This document shows positions 45,345 to 52,719 of a stretch of 64,000 nucleotides of DNA, in pieces (the first letter of the stretch is position 1; every line of letters starts with the position of its first letter). The position numbers were made by a program, and so were the translations under genes. The stretch is from contig JACKAC010000001.1 in NCBI GenBank assembly GCA_020635255.1, positions 845,501 to 909,500 of the forward strand, written 5' to 3'. This DNA comes from Ignavibacteriales bacterium (lineage in GTDB: Bacteria; Bacteroidota; Ignavibacteria; Tepidaquicellales; Tepidaquicellaceae). A model generated the notes under the pieces. The model was not told where the DNA came from. It was given only the letters and a program-made list of their open reading frames with translations, and ran no database searches.

Positions 45345-47489
45345 ATGGCGAATAGAAATAGATATCATCATAGTACCGGTATAATGAATAAAATGAGGGA
45401 TAAAATGCCCCTCATCATTATTATACTTATTGTTGCCTTCCTTGCTACCATTGTTTTTGAATGGGGTATGGAATATATGGGAATGAGCAAAGGCGGTAAC
45501 GTTTTTGCAAAGGTCAACGGAGAAGAAATTACTGCCGCGGATTTTGAACAGGCTGTGCAGTCAAGGATACAACAGATCAGAGCTAATAATCCTACAGCGG
45601 ATATAGACGATGCCACGATGGAACAGATCAGGACACAAGTGTGGGATGAAATGGTGCAGAATATTCTCCTTAACCAGGAAATGAAAAAGCTTGGCATCAA
45701 AGTGAACGATCAGGAAGTTCTCGATTGGATATACAAAAGACCTGAAACACTCCCGGAAAATATTCGCCAGTATTTTATGGACTCCACAGGAGTTTTCAAT
45801 TACGAATCATACCAGGCCGCGCTCGCTTCTAAAGAACCTCAGGTCGTTCAGTTCTGGAGCCAGGTTGAGCAGGGTCTCAGGAGAACTCTCGAACTTCAGA
45901 AACTGCAAAACGTCATCACGGCATCTATCCTCGTTAGCGAACAGGAAGTTTTACAGAAATACAAAGACGATAATTTAAAAGCTAGCTTCGAATACCTGCT
46001 TCTACCTGTTAGCGGAGTTACCGACCCGTCGGTCAATAACGTTACTGACGAACAGATGAGAGCTTATTACGAAGCGCATAAATCAGATTTCACTCAGCAG
46101 GAAGCCGTCCGCTTCAATTATCTTATAGTGCCGGAGACTCCTTCCGCGCAGGACTCTATTGATACTGAGAACCGCATTAAGGCTCTCCTTACCGAGTTTA
46201 AGACTCTCGATCCCGCTGATTCATCTTTCATCGAGTTTGTAAATAACAACTCCGAAACTAAATACGTTGCGGATTTCCAAAAGCCTAACGCTATCAAAAG
46301 CGGTGCAATGAAGTTCCTCATGGGCGCGCAAAATGGCGACGTTTCGGACGTAATTAAAGATGAAGACGGTTTCAAGATTGTTAAATTGATCGAATCTAAG
46401 GACGGGGAAGATACATACGTAAAAGCTTCTCACATACTTATAAACTTTGGTACCGACACTGCCGCGGCAAAGCAAAAAGCCGATGAGCTGTTGAAAAAAA
46501 TTAATGATGGTTCCGACTTTGGTGAACTGGCATTCCAGCTTTCTGAAGACCCAAGCGCTAAACAAAATCGCGGTAATCTCGGTTGGTTTACAAAAGGCGC
46601 TATGGTGAAAGAGTTCGAAGATGCCTCGTTCAATAATCCGGTTGGTTCTGTAGTCGGTCCTATAAAGACGCAGTTCGGCTATCACATAATCAAGATTGAA
46701 GATAAGACTAATAAAGAATTTAAGTTTTCTGAAATAAAAGAATCGATAAAACCTGGTCCAACGACAAAACAGATCGCGAAGGTTAAAGCAGAAGAGATAT
46801 ATAATAAAACTAAGGACGGCAAGACGCTCGATTCGCTCGCAGTCGAATATAAATTCCCTGTCACAAATTCCGGTGACGTATTCAAAAACGGTTCCGTGCC
46901 TATCGCGCCCGGTAATACAAGCCTTGTTAAATTTGGTTTTGACAATGACCCCGGTAAAGCGCATTCTCCCGTAAAGGTACAGGGCGGATATGCCGTTATG
47001 CAGATCACTGAAAAGATACCCGCGGGATATAAGAACTTCGATGAAATAAAACAGACTCTTATTATGCCTAAGGTGATACTTGAGAATAAATATAATATTC
47101 TTAAAGCTAAAGCCGATGCGCTGGCTTCTCAGGTTCAGGGCGGTAATTTCTCCGCTGTTGCCGAGGCAAATAAAGAGGTGGCGTTTGAAACCATTGACAG
47201 CATGACTTATGCCGCGCCGTCACCGAATGTCGGGATGGATTATAACCTTCTCAATACTGTCTTTAGTATGGAACCCGGACAGGTTTCCGGTCCTGTAAAA
47301 GGTCTCAAAGGCTATTACTTTGTGAAGGTATTGAATAAGACGCCGTTTAACGAACAACTTTATATTGCGCAGGCTCCGCAGATACGCGCGCAGATTTACC
47401 AGCAAAAACAACAGCAGGTCGTACAGGCTTGGCTCACTAACCTAAAAGAAAGAGCCGACATAGAGGACAACCGCGACCTCTACCTGTAG
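45345..47489 (+). CDS. PpiD-like periplasmic foldase (SurA/parvulin-type PPIase)
   Basis: This 714-residue protein has a single N-terminal membrane anchor (about 20-40, MPLIIIILIVAFLATIVFEW). A SurA_N-like chaperone domain follows (VFAKVNGEEITAADFEQAVQ), then a parvulin domain (about 360-460, YVKASHILINFG, GNLGWFTKGAMVKEFEDA, TQFGYHIIKI) and a C-terminal region with a second parvulin-like pattern. It should sit at the inner membrane and assist folding of exported and outer-membrane proteins. Length and layout match PpiD in FCB-group bacteria. Confidence 0.88.
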   Translation: MANRNRYHHSTGIMNKMRDKMPLIIIILIVAFLATIVFEWGMEYMGMSKGGNVFAKVNGEEITAADFEQAVQSRIQQIRANNPTADIDDATMEQIRTQVWDEMVQNILLNQEMKKLGIKVNDQEVLDWIYKRPETLPENIRQYFMDSTGVFNYESYQAALASKEPQVVQFWSQVEQGLRRTLELQKLQNVITASILVSEQEVLQKYKDDNLKASFEYLLLPVSGVTDPSVNNVTDEQMRAYYEAHKSDFTQQEAVRFNYLIVPETPSAQDSIDTENRIKALLTEFKTLDPADSSFIEFVNNNSETKYVADFQKPNAIKSGAMKFLMGAQNGDVSDVIKDEDGFKIVKLIESKDGEDTYVKASHILINFGTDTAAAKQKADELLKKINDGSDFGELAFQLSEDPSAKQNRGNLGWFTKGAMVKEFEDASFNNPVGSVVGPIKTQFGYHIIKIEDKTNKEFKFSEIKESIKPGPTTKQIAKVKAEEIYNKTKDGKTLDSLAVEYKFPVTNSGDVFKNGSVPIAPGNTSLVKFGFDNDPGKAHSPVKVQGGYAVMQITEKIPAGYKNFDEIKQTLIMPKVILENKYNILKAKADALASQVQGGNFSAVAEANKEVAFETIDSMTYAAPSPNVGMDYNLLNTVFSMEPGQVSGPVKGLKGYYFVKVLNKTPFNEQLYIAQAPQIRAQIYQQKQQQVVQAWLTNLKERADIEDNRDLYL

Positions 47490-47500
47490 TGTATAGTTTG

Positions 47501-47526
47501 TCATCCCCGCGAAAGCGGGGATCCAG
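47501..47526. repeat. REP palindrome (TCATCCCCGC-GAAA-GCGGGGAT)
   Basis: ATCCCCGC/GCGGGGAT with a GAAA loop is a compensated variant of the 45,101 copy: both arms changed together, keeping the stem. It lies right after the PpiD-like stop. Confidence 0.75.
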
Positions 47527-47583
47527 ACCCACCGTTTGAACGAGAATTATTTTCTATTCGGTCTCGGTATTTTCTACGATTAT

Positions 47584-47607
47584 AACGCGCCTGAAGGCGC
47601 GTTTTTT
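47584..47607 (+). terminator. Rho-independent terminator
   Basis: AACGCGCC-TGAA-GGCGCGTT is followed by TTTT, downstream of the PpiD-like gene. Confidence 0.9.
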
Positions 47608-47757
47608 ATACCGGGGTATTATCCCTGAAAATTGAATTTATTCCCACCTCTAAAAAACCTATCTTACATGATTAATTCAAAATTTTCATTACTTATGCCG
47701 TTCTTGGTGATGCGCCGTTGTTGGTGTTATCACCAACAAAAATAACCTAAAGACTTA

Positions 47758-49854
47758 ATGTCCGTTTCTATAGACAAAGATACACTCGAAAAAGCCTACC
47801 GCCTCATGCGTACGGCGCGTGCAATGGCTCGCATTTACGACGAGAACCGCCAGATAACCAAATACGTCCACTCCACATCTGCGGGACATGAAGCCATACA
47901 GCTTTCGCTTGCGTTCCAGATACTGCCTATAGACTTTGTCAGCCTCTATTACCGTGATGAATCCGTGCTCCTCGGTCTTGGCTTCGAGCCGTATGAACTC
48001 ATGCTCCAGCTCCTTGCCAAAGCCGATGACCCGTTCACGGGAGGTAGAAGCTACTACGGTCACCCGGCGATTAGGCGCGAAGGATTCCCGACCATTCCGC
48101 ACCAGTCAAGCGCGACAGGTATGCAGGTTATCCCCGCGACCGGTATGGCGCATGCATTATCTTATTTGCAGTCTGCCAGGCTTGCCGACTGGGCAAAAAG
48201 CAGCGCAAGCGGAAAGAGTGACTATAAAGGTGAGCTCCCCATTGCGATTTGCTCTCTCGGAGACGGCTCCATTACGGAAGGCGAGGTTGCCGAGGCGTTC
48301 CAGATGGCTGTCCTCAAAAAACTTCCCATACTATACTTTGTGCAAGATAATGACTGGGCGATTTCCGCAAGCGGTGACGAGATGTCTGCGATGGATGCTT
48401 ATGAATACGCCGCGGGTTTCAAAGGAATGAAACGCATGCGCGCTAATGGCTCCGACTTCGAGGACTCCTTCCGAAAGGTTGCGTCGGCGATGAAATATGT
48501 TCGCGAGGAACGCGCTCCCATGCTTCTCCATGCGAAAGTCCCGCTCCTTGGTCACCATACATCTGGTGTCCGCAAAGAGTGGTACCGTTCCGATTCTGAC
48601 TTGGCTAAGCACGCGAAGGACGACCCGATTCCTAAAATGAAAAAACTCCTCGAAAAAGCCGGCGTTCCTGCTTCCACCATCACACGTATTGAAAACGAAG
48701 CTGAGGAAAAAGCCGCTGCAGATTTCCAGCGTGCGGTTGATGCCCCTGAACCTGCGCCCGAGGAATTATACAAATACGAGTTTGCTCCTACTCCTATTAC
48801 TGAAGAGAAGGGGACACGCAAGCCCGATGGCAAAGACCCTGTAGTTATGGTTGATGCCGCGCTCTTTGCCGTGAATGAAATTATGCGTGATAATCCCAAC
48901 GCCATCCTGTATGGACAGGACGTAGGCAGAAGACTCGGCGGGGTTTTTCGTGAAGCCGCCACTCTCGCAGAAAAATACGGTGACGCCCGCGTTTTTAATA
49001 CACCTATCACCGAAGCATACATCGTCGGCTCTACGGTCGGAATGTCTGCGGTCGGTGTGCGTCCCTTCGTCGAGATACAGTTCGCGGATTACGCGTGGGC
49101 GGGTGTGAATCAGCTCGTCGTGGAAATTTCAAAATCCCATTACCTCTCGTGCGGAAAATTTCCCGTGTCGTGTGTGATAAGGATACCTGTCGGTGCGTAC
49201 GGCGGCGGTGGTCCTTACCATTCCGATTGTATCGAATCCAGCTTCCTCCCGATACGAGGCATAAAGATCGCGTATCCCAGCAATGCTGCCGACATGAAAG
49301 GCCTCATGAAGTCCGCGTGGTACGATCCCAATCCCGTCGTGATGTTCGAACACAAAGGACTCTACTGGAGCAAAGTCCCCGGCACCGATCTCGCGAAATG
49401 TCCCGAGCCGTCGGAAGATTACGTCATCCCCTTCGGAAAAGCCCGCGTCTTCCAGTCCGCCGACGATTCTAAAGTAGAAAGAGGGGAGTCCGTCACCGTG
49501 ATTACCTACGGTATGGGCGTCCACTGGGCGGTCAACGCCTCCAAAAAATTCCCCGGGCAGGTCGAAGTCCTGGATCTCCGCACCCTAAATCCCCTCGACG
49601 AAGAAGCCATCTACGCTTCCGTAAAAAAACACGGCAAAGCTCTTGTCGTTACCGAAGAGCAGATACTAAACTCATTCGCTGAATCTCTTGCCGGAAGGAT
49701 ATCCCGCGAGTGCTTCCAATCACTCGACGCTCCAGTACAGTTCGTCGGCTCCGTTAATGTCCCCGCCGTCCCGCTCAACATGGGACTCGAAAAAGAAATG
49801 CTTCCCGGCGTTCCCCGCGTCGAAAAAGCCATCGAAGACCTCCTTGGTTATTAA
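47758..49854 (+). CDS. Fused E1 alpha/beta subunits of a 2-oxoacid dehydrogenase complex
   Basis: This 698-residue protein joins both E1 subunits, which are usually separate. Residues about 1-330 are the alpha part with the thiamine diphosphate motif beginning SLGDGSITEGEVAEAF and ending QDNDWAIS, and HTSGVRKEWYRSDSD. Residues about 360-698 are the transketolase-like beta part with LYGQDVGRRLGGVF, NTPITEAYIVG and VEIQFADYAWAG. It decarboxylates a 2-oxoacid (pyruvate or a branched-chain acid) and passes the acyl group to lipoyl-E2. E2 and E3 are not adjacent. The exact substrate cannot be told. Confidence 0.9.
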   Translation: MSVSIDKDTLEKAYRLMRTARAMARIYDENRQITKYVHSTSAGHEAIQLSLAFQILPIDFVSLYYRDESVLLGLGFEPYELMLQLLAKADDPFTGGRSYYGHPAIRREGFPTIPHQSSATGMQVIPATGMAHALSYLQSARLADWAKSSASGKSDYKGELPIAICSLGDGSITEGEVAEAFQMAVLKKLPILYFVQDNDWAISASGDEMSAMDAYEYAAGFKGMKRMRANGSDFEDSFRKVASAMKYVREERAPMLLHAKVPLLGHHTSGVRKEWYRSDSDLAKHAKDDPIPKMKKLLEKAGVPASTITRIENEAEEKAAADFQRAVDAPEPAPEELYKYEFAPTPITEEKGTRKPDGKDPVVMVDAALFAVNEIMRDNPNAILYGQDVGRRLGGVFREAATLAEKYGDARVFNTPITEAYIVGSTVGMSAVGVRPFVEIQFADYAWAGVNQLVVEISKSHYLSCGKFPVSCVIRIPVGAYGGGGPYHSDCIESSFLPIRGIKIAYPSNAADMKGLMKSAWYDPNPVVMFEHKGLYWSKVPGTDLAKCPEPSEDYVIPFGKARVFQSADDSKVERGESVTVITYGMGVHWAVNASKKFPGQVEVLDLRTLNPLDEEAIYASVKKHGKALVVTEEQILNSFAESLAGRISRECFQSLDAPVQFVGSVNVPAVPLNMGLEKEMLPGVPRVEKAIEDLLGY

Positions 49855-49877
49855 ATGTCATTCCTTGTCTTTTTCAT

Positions 49878-50107
49878 TTCGGCCGTGTGTAAGTTGTCGG
49901 CTGGATCCCGGCTTGCCGGGAGGAAGTAAAATTGTGAGGCTTTTTGCGCCACTATGCTCTGCAGAGTGCGGGAAAATTCTGTCTGAACGACCCCGAGGAT
50001 TCGGGGGAGTGAGTTTATTTTCCCGAGCAAAAAACGCAGCAATTGTTAGACAATTTACACCCCGAGCCTTGATTTTTTGGTTCTTTTGCATCAAGGCAAA
50101 AGAACAT
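49878..50107. repeat. Dispersed 230-bp repeat, copy A1
   Basis: From TTCGGCCGTGTGTAA to the palindrome GTTCTTTTGC-ATCAA-GGCAAAAGAAC. A second copy in the same orientation lies at 50,654-50,876, with high identity apart from a central patch. Internal palindromes include ATCCCGGCTTGCCGGGA and ACAATTGTTAGACAATT. Short reading frames in it are chance products of the repeat. No gene is supported in the whole 484-bp stretch from 49,855 to 50,338. Confidence 0.8.
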
Positions 50108-50201
50108 AATTCCTTTCCTTCGTTTTCTCAGTGTCTCCGTGGTTAAATAGTTTTAAAATTCGCATTAATTTGTGTTAATTAGTGGTATAGCCCTTATTTT
50201 T

Positions 50202-50229
50202 TTGCTTGGTTTTTTTCAATTATTATAGT
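50202..50229 (+). promoter_or_regulatory. Possible promoter of the cold-shock gene
   Basis: TTGCTT (50202-50207) and TATAGT (50224-50229) are 16 bp apart, about 110 bp before the ATG. A long 5' leader is typical of cold-shock genes. The match is only moderate and the region is AT-rich. Confidence 0.3.
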
Positions 50230-50338
50230 TATTTTTGTACCAGTATTAGTTAAATAGTGTAGTGAGCGTCTAAATTTTACCTCCGCATATACAACTCTTA
50301 CGAATTTAAAAATTTTTATACATTTTAACACAAGTTTA

Positions 50339-50536
50339 ATGAAAAGTACGATCAAGAGATTGACCGACAAAAATTTCGGCTTCATCGCTGCGGAAAATTC
50401 CGACAAGGACATTTTCTTTCACGCCAGCAAGCTCGTCGATGTAAACTTCAGCGACCTCGAAGTAGGTGACGAAGTTACATTCGATGTAGAGAATTCCGAA
50501 AAAGGACCTGCTGCTGTAAACGTTCAGCGTGCGTAA
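50339..50536 (+). CDS. Cold-shock domain protein
   Basis: This 65-residue single cold-shock domain protein has RNP1 as DKNFGFIAAE (usual KGFGFI) and RNP2 as DIFFHASKL. The first residues MKSTIKRLTDK and the EVGDEVTFDVENSEKGPAAVNV ending are typical. It binds single-stranded RNA and acts as an RNA chaperone. The gene stands alone between two direct copies of a 230-bp repeat and has its own strong terminator. Confidence 0.93.
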   Translation: MKSTIKRLTDKNFGFIAAENSDKDIFFHASKLVDVNFSDLEVGDEVTFDVENSEKGPAAVNVQRA

Positions 50537-50558
50537 AGCTCCTTAAACAAGTCTTACT

Positions 50559-50589
50559 AAAAAAGCCCTCTTACAAAGAGGGTTTTTTT
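50559..50589 (+). terminator. Rho-independent terminator
   Basis: CCCTCTT/AAGAGGG stem (50566-50582) with A tract before and T tract after; it follows the cold-shock gene. Confidence 0.92.
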
Positions 50590-50653
50590 ATGCCCAAAAT
50601 ATCTTTTTGCGGTCTATGACTATTCAGGAAGATGACTCTTAGAGCGTGGTTCT

Positions 50654-50876
50654 TTCGGCCGTGTGTAAATTGTCGGCTGGATCCCGGCTTGCCGGGAGGA
50701 AGTAAAATTGTGAGGCTTTTTGCGTCACTCTGTATTGCAGAGTGCGGAAAAATTCTGTTTGAACGAGCGAAGCGAAGTGAGTTTATTTTTCCGAGCAAAA
50801 AACGTAACAATTGTTAGACAATTTACACCCGAGCCTTGATTTTTTGGTTCTTTTGCATCAAGGCAAAAGAACATAA
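50654..50876. repeat. Dispersed 230-bp repeat, copy A2
   Basis: Direct copy of A1 (49,878-50,107). It begins TTCGGCCGTGTGTAAATTGT and ends in the same GTTCTTTTGC palindrome and AAAGAACAT. The central segment differs: GCGAAGCGAAG here replaces CCCCGAGGATTCGGGG in A1. Confidence 0.8.
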
Positions 50877-50923
50877 ACATTTCTTTCTTTCTTCTTCGGC
50901 TTTTCGCCGGGTTGTGTCATTGC

Positions 50924-51922
50924 CTAAACAACTCCCTTCACATCCTTCTCCCTTATCTCTCCCGCGTTCACGAACAATCTCTTCATCGCACCCGTATCCA
51001 CCGTACGCGGGTTCCTTATTTTCATCGCGATCAGCCTCAGCATATTCTCCGCCGTGATAAATGACGGGGGACACCCCGTCTCCGACTGCACCCTGAATAT
51101 CCACGCCGGAGGTATCAGCCCGAATTCCGACGACACCGTAAGAAAATACACCATGTCGAAGCCCCGTCCCGTCAGCACCTTCCTCTGCTCGCGTATGTAC
51201 TCGCACACCCGCCTGTCATCCGTACCCGGTGTGTAACGGCTCTTCCGCGACTTAGCGTCGTAGATGACCGCGTACTTACTTATCGGGTCCTCCGCGACCC
51301 CGTCCGGCATGCGCCCCTTGCCCTGACCGTAAGCCCGCACCTCGTAACCCAGCATCCCGAATGCCTCCGCGCACTTCCTCTCGAATGCCAGCGCCTGCCC
51401 GTTCCCGTAAGCCAGCTCTATCAGCCCCGACACCGACGGCGGAACCGACATATAAAGACCCTCGCTCTCCGCCATCTCCGGTTTCCTCTCCCTTCGTTCG
51501 GCCTCCGTCAGCAGTCCCTTCCTCTCGATCACCTCCCGCACGTCCGCCCACTCCGGCTTACCCTCAGCCCACGCGTAGAAGACATTGCACATCTCCGCCC
51601 ACCTGCATTTGAACCGCCTCGTGTAAGCGCTTTGTATCGGTTTCAGCTCCCTGTACAGCCAGTCCGACTGTGTCGGTCTCCTCCCGGTCTCCCGCAAAAA
51701 TCCCCCCAGGGTCTCCATATAATCCTCGTCCCTGTACACTCTCGACTTAAACTTGTAAGGTGTGTCTCCCGCCTCCTCCATCAGCTCCCCGTACGAGCGG
51801 AAGCCCTTTATCACGTCGCGCCTCTTCACCCGTGTTATCCTGTGAAACTCCTCCCCCGAAGGCTTCCTCCCCAGGTTCCGCTTCAACGTATAATAAATGT
51901 CTAAGATTTCCTCTCTGGTCAT
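50924..51922 (-). CDS. Predicted PD-(D/E)XK nuclease with hAR-like N-terminal repeats
   Basis: This is a 332-residue protein. The N-terminal 120 residues carry two or three units resembling homing-endonuclease-associated repeats (EEILDIYYTLKRNLGRKPSGEEF..., METLGGFLRETGRRPTQSDW), small DNA-binding helical modules. The C-terminal half has a PD-(D/E)XK nuclease core: a glutamate helix AFERKCAEAFGMLGYEVRAYG (E181), then MPDGVA (P206, D207) and YAVIYDAKSRK (D222, K224). The likely role is site-directed DNA cleavage, as in a restriction or homing enzyme. Codons are markedly GC-rich compared with the chromosome, and it lies among repeats and next to a restriction-modification locus, suggesting horizontal gain. 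No methylase is in its own transcript. Confidence 0.75.
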   Translation of the reverse strand: MTREEILDIYYTLKRNLGRKPSGEEFHRITRVKRRDVIKGFRSYGELMEEAGDTPYKFKSRVYRDEDYMETLGGFLRETGRRPTQSDWLYRELKPIQSAYTRRFKCRWAEMCNVFYAWAEGKPEWADVREVIERKGLLTEAERRERKPEMAESEGLYMSVPPSVSGLIELAYGNGQALAFERKCAEAFGMLGYEVRAYGQGKGRMPDGVAEDPISKYAVIYDAKSRKSRYTPGTDDRRVCEYIREQRKVLTGRGFDMVYFLTVSSEFGLIPPAWIFRVQSETGCPPSFITAENMLRLIAMKIRNPRTVDTGAMKRLFVNAGEIREKDVKGVV

Positions 51923-52260
51923 AACTATGAATTCCCTCCTAGTTTATCCCGCACTTGATGCGGGAGAGGGGTGTAGGGGTGGGTTGAATCTGGCTTTAAA
52001 CTCAAACTCCTCATATGCTCTCCAAATGATTAATTACCAACTCACCCAAAATAGCAAATGCCATCCCCCAAAAATAGGATATAAAGGTTATATACGCATC
52101 TATACTTTTTTCTTAAATGTCATTCTGTCCGAAGGACTCCTTCGGAGAGCGGAGCGAAGAATCTTGTTAATGCGCGTAACCTGCCTCGGGCGGGTATCTA
52201 TACTTTTTTTCTTTGAAAAAAGCGTAAAATATACCATCTTTATTTTTTACATTTAAGTGT
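51923..52260. repeat. Gene-free stretch with REP-like palindromes
   Basis: The 338 bases hold no supported gene. They contain ATCCCGCACTTGATGCGGGA followed by GAGGGGTGTAGGGGTGGG (51,946-51,983), the palindrome TCCGAAGGA/TCCTTCGGA inside a GTCATTCTG...GAAGAATCT element (52,119-52,164), and two copies of ATCTATACTTTTTTC (about 52,098 and 52,197). Confidence 0.6.
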
Positions 52261-52704
52261 CTATATCCTTACAATAGGATTGGGAACCTTTGTAGAAACA
52301 ATCGTAGATAATCTACCTCTACCGTTTTGATTGTTAACTCCCTGATGCCAATTTTTATATTTTGCTGCAACGATTGCTTTATCTAGTTGCCACCAAACAT
52401 TGTAATTGCCTTTGGTGCCAGTTTCCTCAAAAAAGATAAAAGCTGAAGTATTATGGAGTAAAGATCCTATCTCAGAAAATCCATTGGTCCTTCTAGTACC
52501 ATTCGGATACTCTTTAGAAATTGAAATTTTTTTAGTAAAAGGTTTGAATCCTAATTTGTTAGGTGGGAAAACATTAACATTTATGTAAGTAGTCCTTCTG
52601 TGGTTTGGGAAGAAAGCTTTTGCTACTCTAAGTACAAATTGAAGTTGCTGTTGACCTCCACCAGTTTCCCAAGCATGTCGTTCAACAATTAAAGTTTTTG
52701 CCAT
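52261..52704 (-). CDS. Unknown protein linked to the type IIG restriction-modification gene
   Basis: A 147-residue protein I do not recognise. It is soluble, basic and rich in Asn, Gln and Trp (HAWETGGGQQQLQFVLRVAKAFFP, FIFFEETGTKGNYNVWWQLDKA). No signal peptide or membrane segment is seen. It begins 15 bp after the type IIG stop on the same strand, so it is very probably co-transcribed. It could be a control protein, a DNA-binding accessory or an anti-phage effector, but nothing in the sequence decides. Confidence 0.7.
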   Translation of the reverse strand: MAKTLIVERHAWETGGGQQQLQFVLRVAKAFFPNHRRTTYINVNVFPPNKLGFKPFTKKISISKEYPNGTRRTNGFSEIGSLLHNTSAFIFFEETGTKGNYNVWWQLDKAIVAAKYKNWHQGVNNQNGRGRLSTIVSTKVPNPIVRI

Positions 52705-52719
52705 GATAATTCTCTTATA

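Noticed and set aside
46221..46964. 247-codon antisense frame inside the PpiD-like gene
   Set aside because: It is the shadow of a well-supported coding sequence; it is rich in Phe/Tyr/Ile strings and lacks any domain.
49858..50094. Minus-strand open frames resembling those at 50,571-50,810 and, in part, 58,110-58,313 (MLRFLLGKINS-like start)
   Set aside because: They coincide exactly with the dispersed A repeat, vary in frame between copies and have no ribosome site. They are by-products of the repeat.
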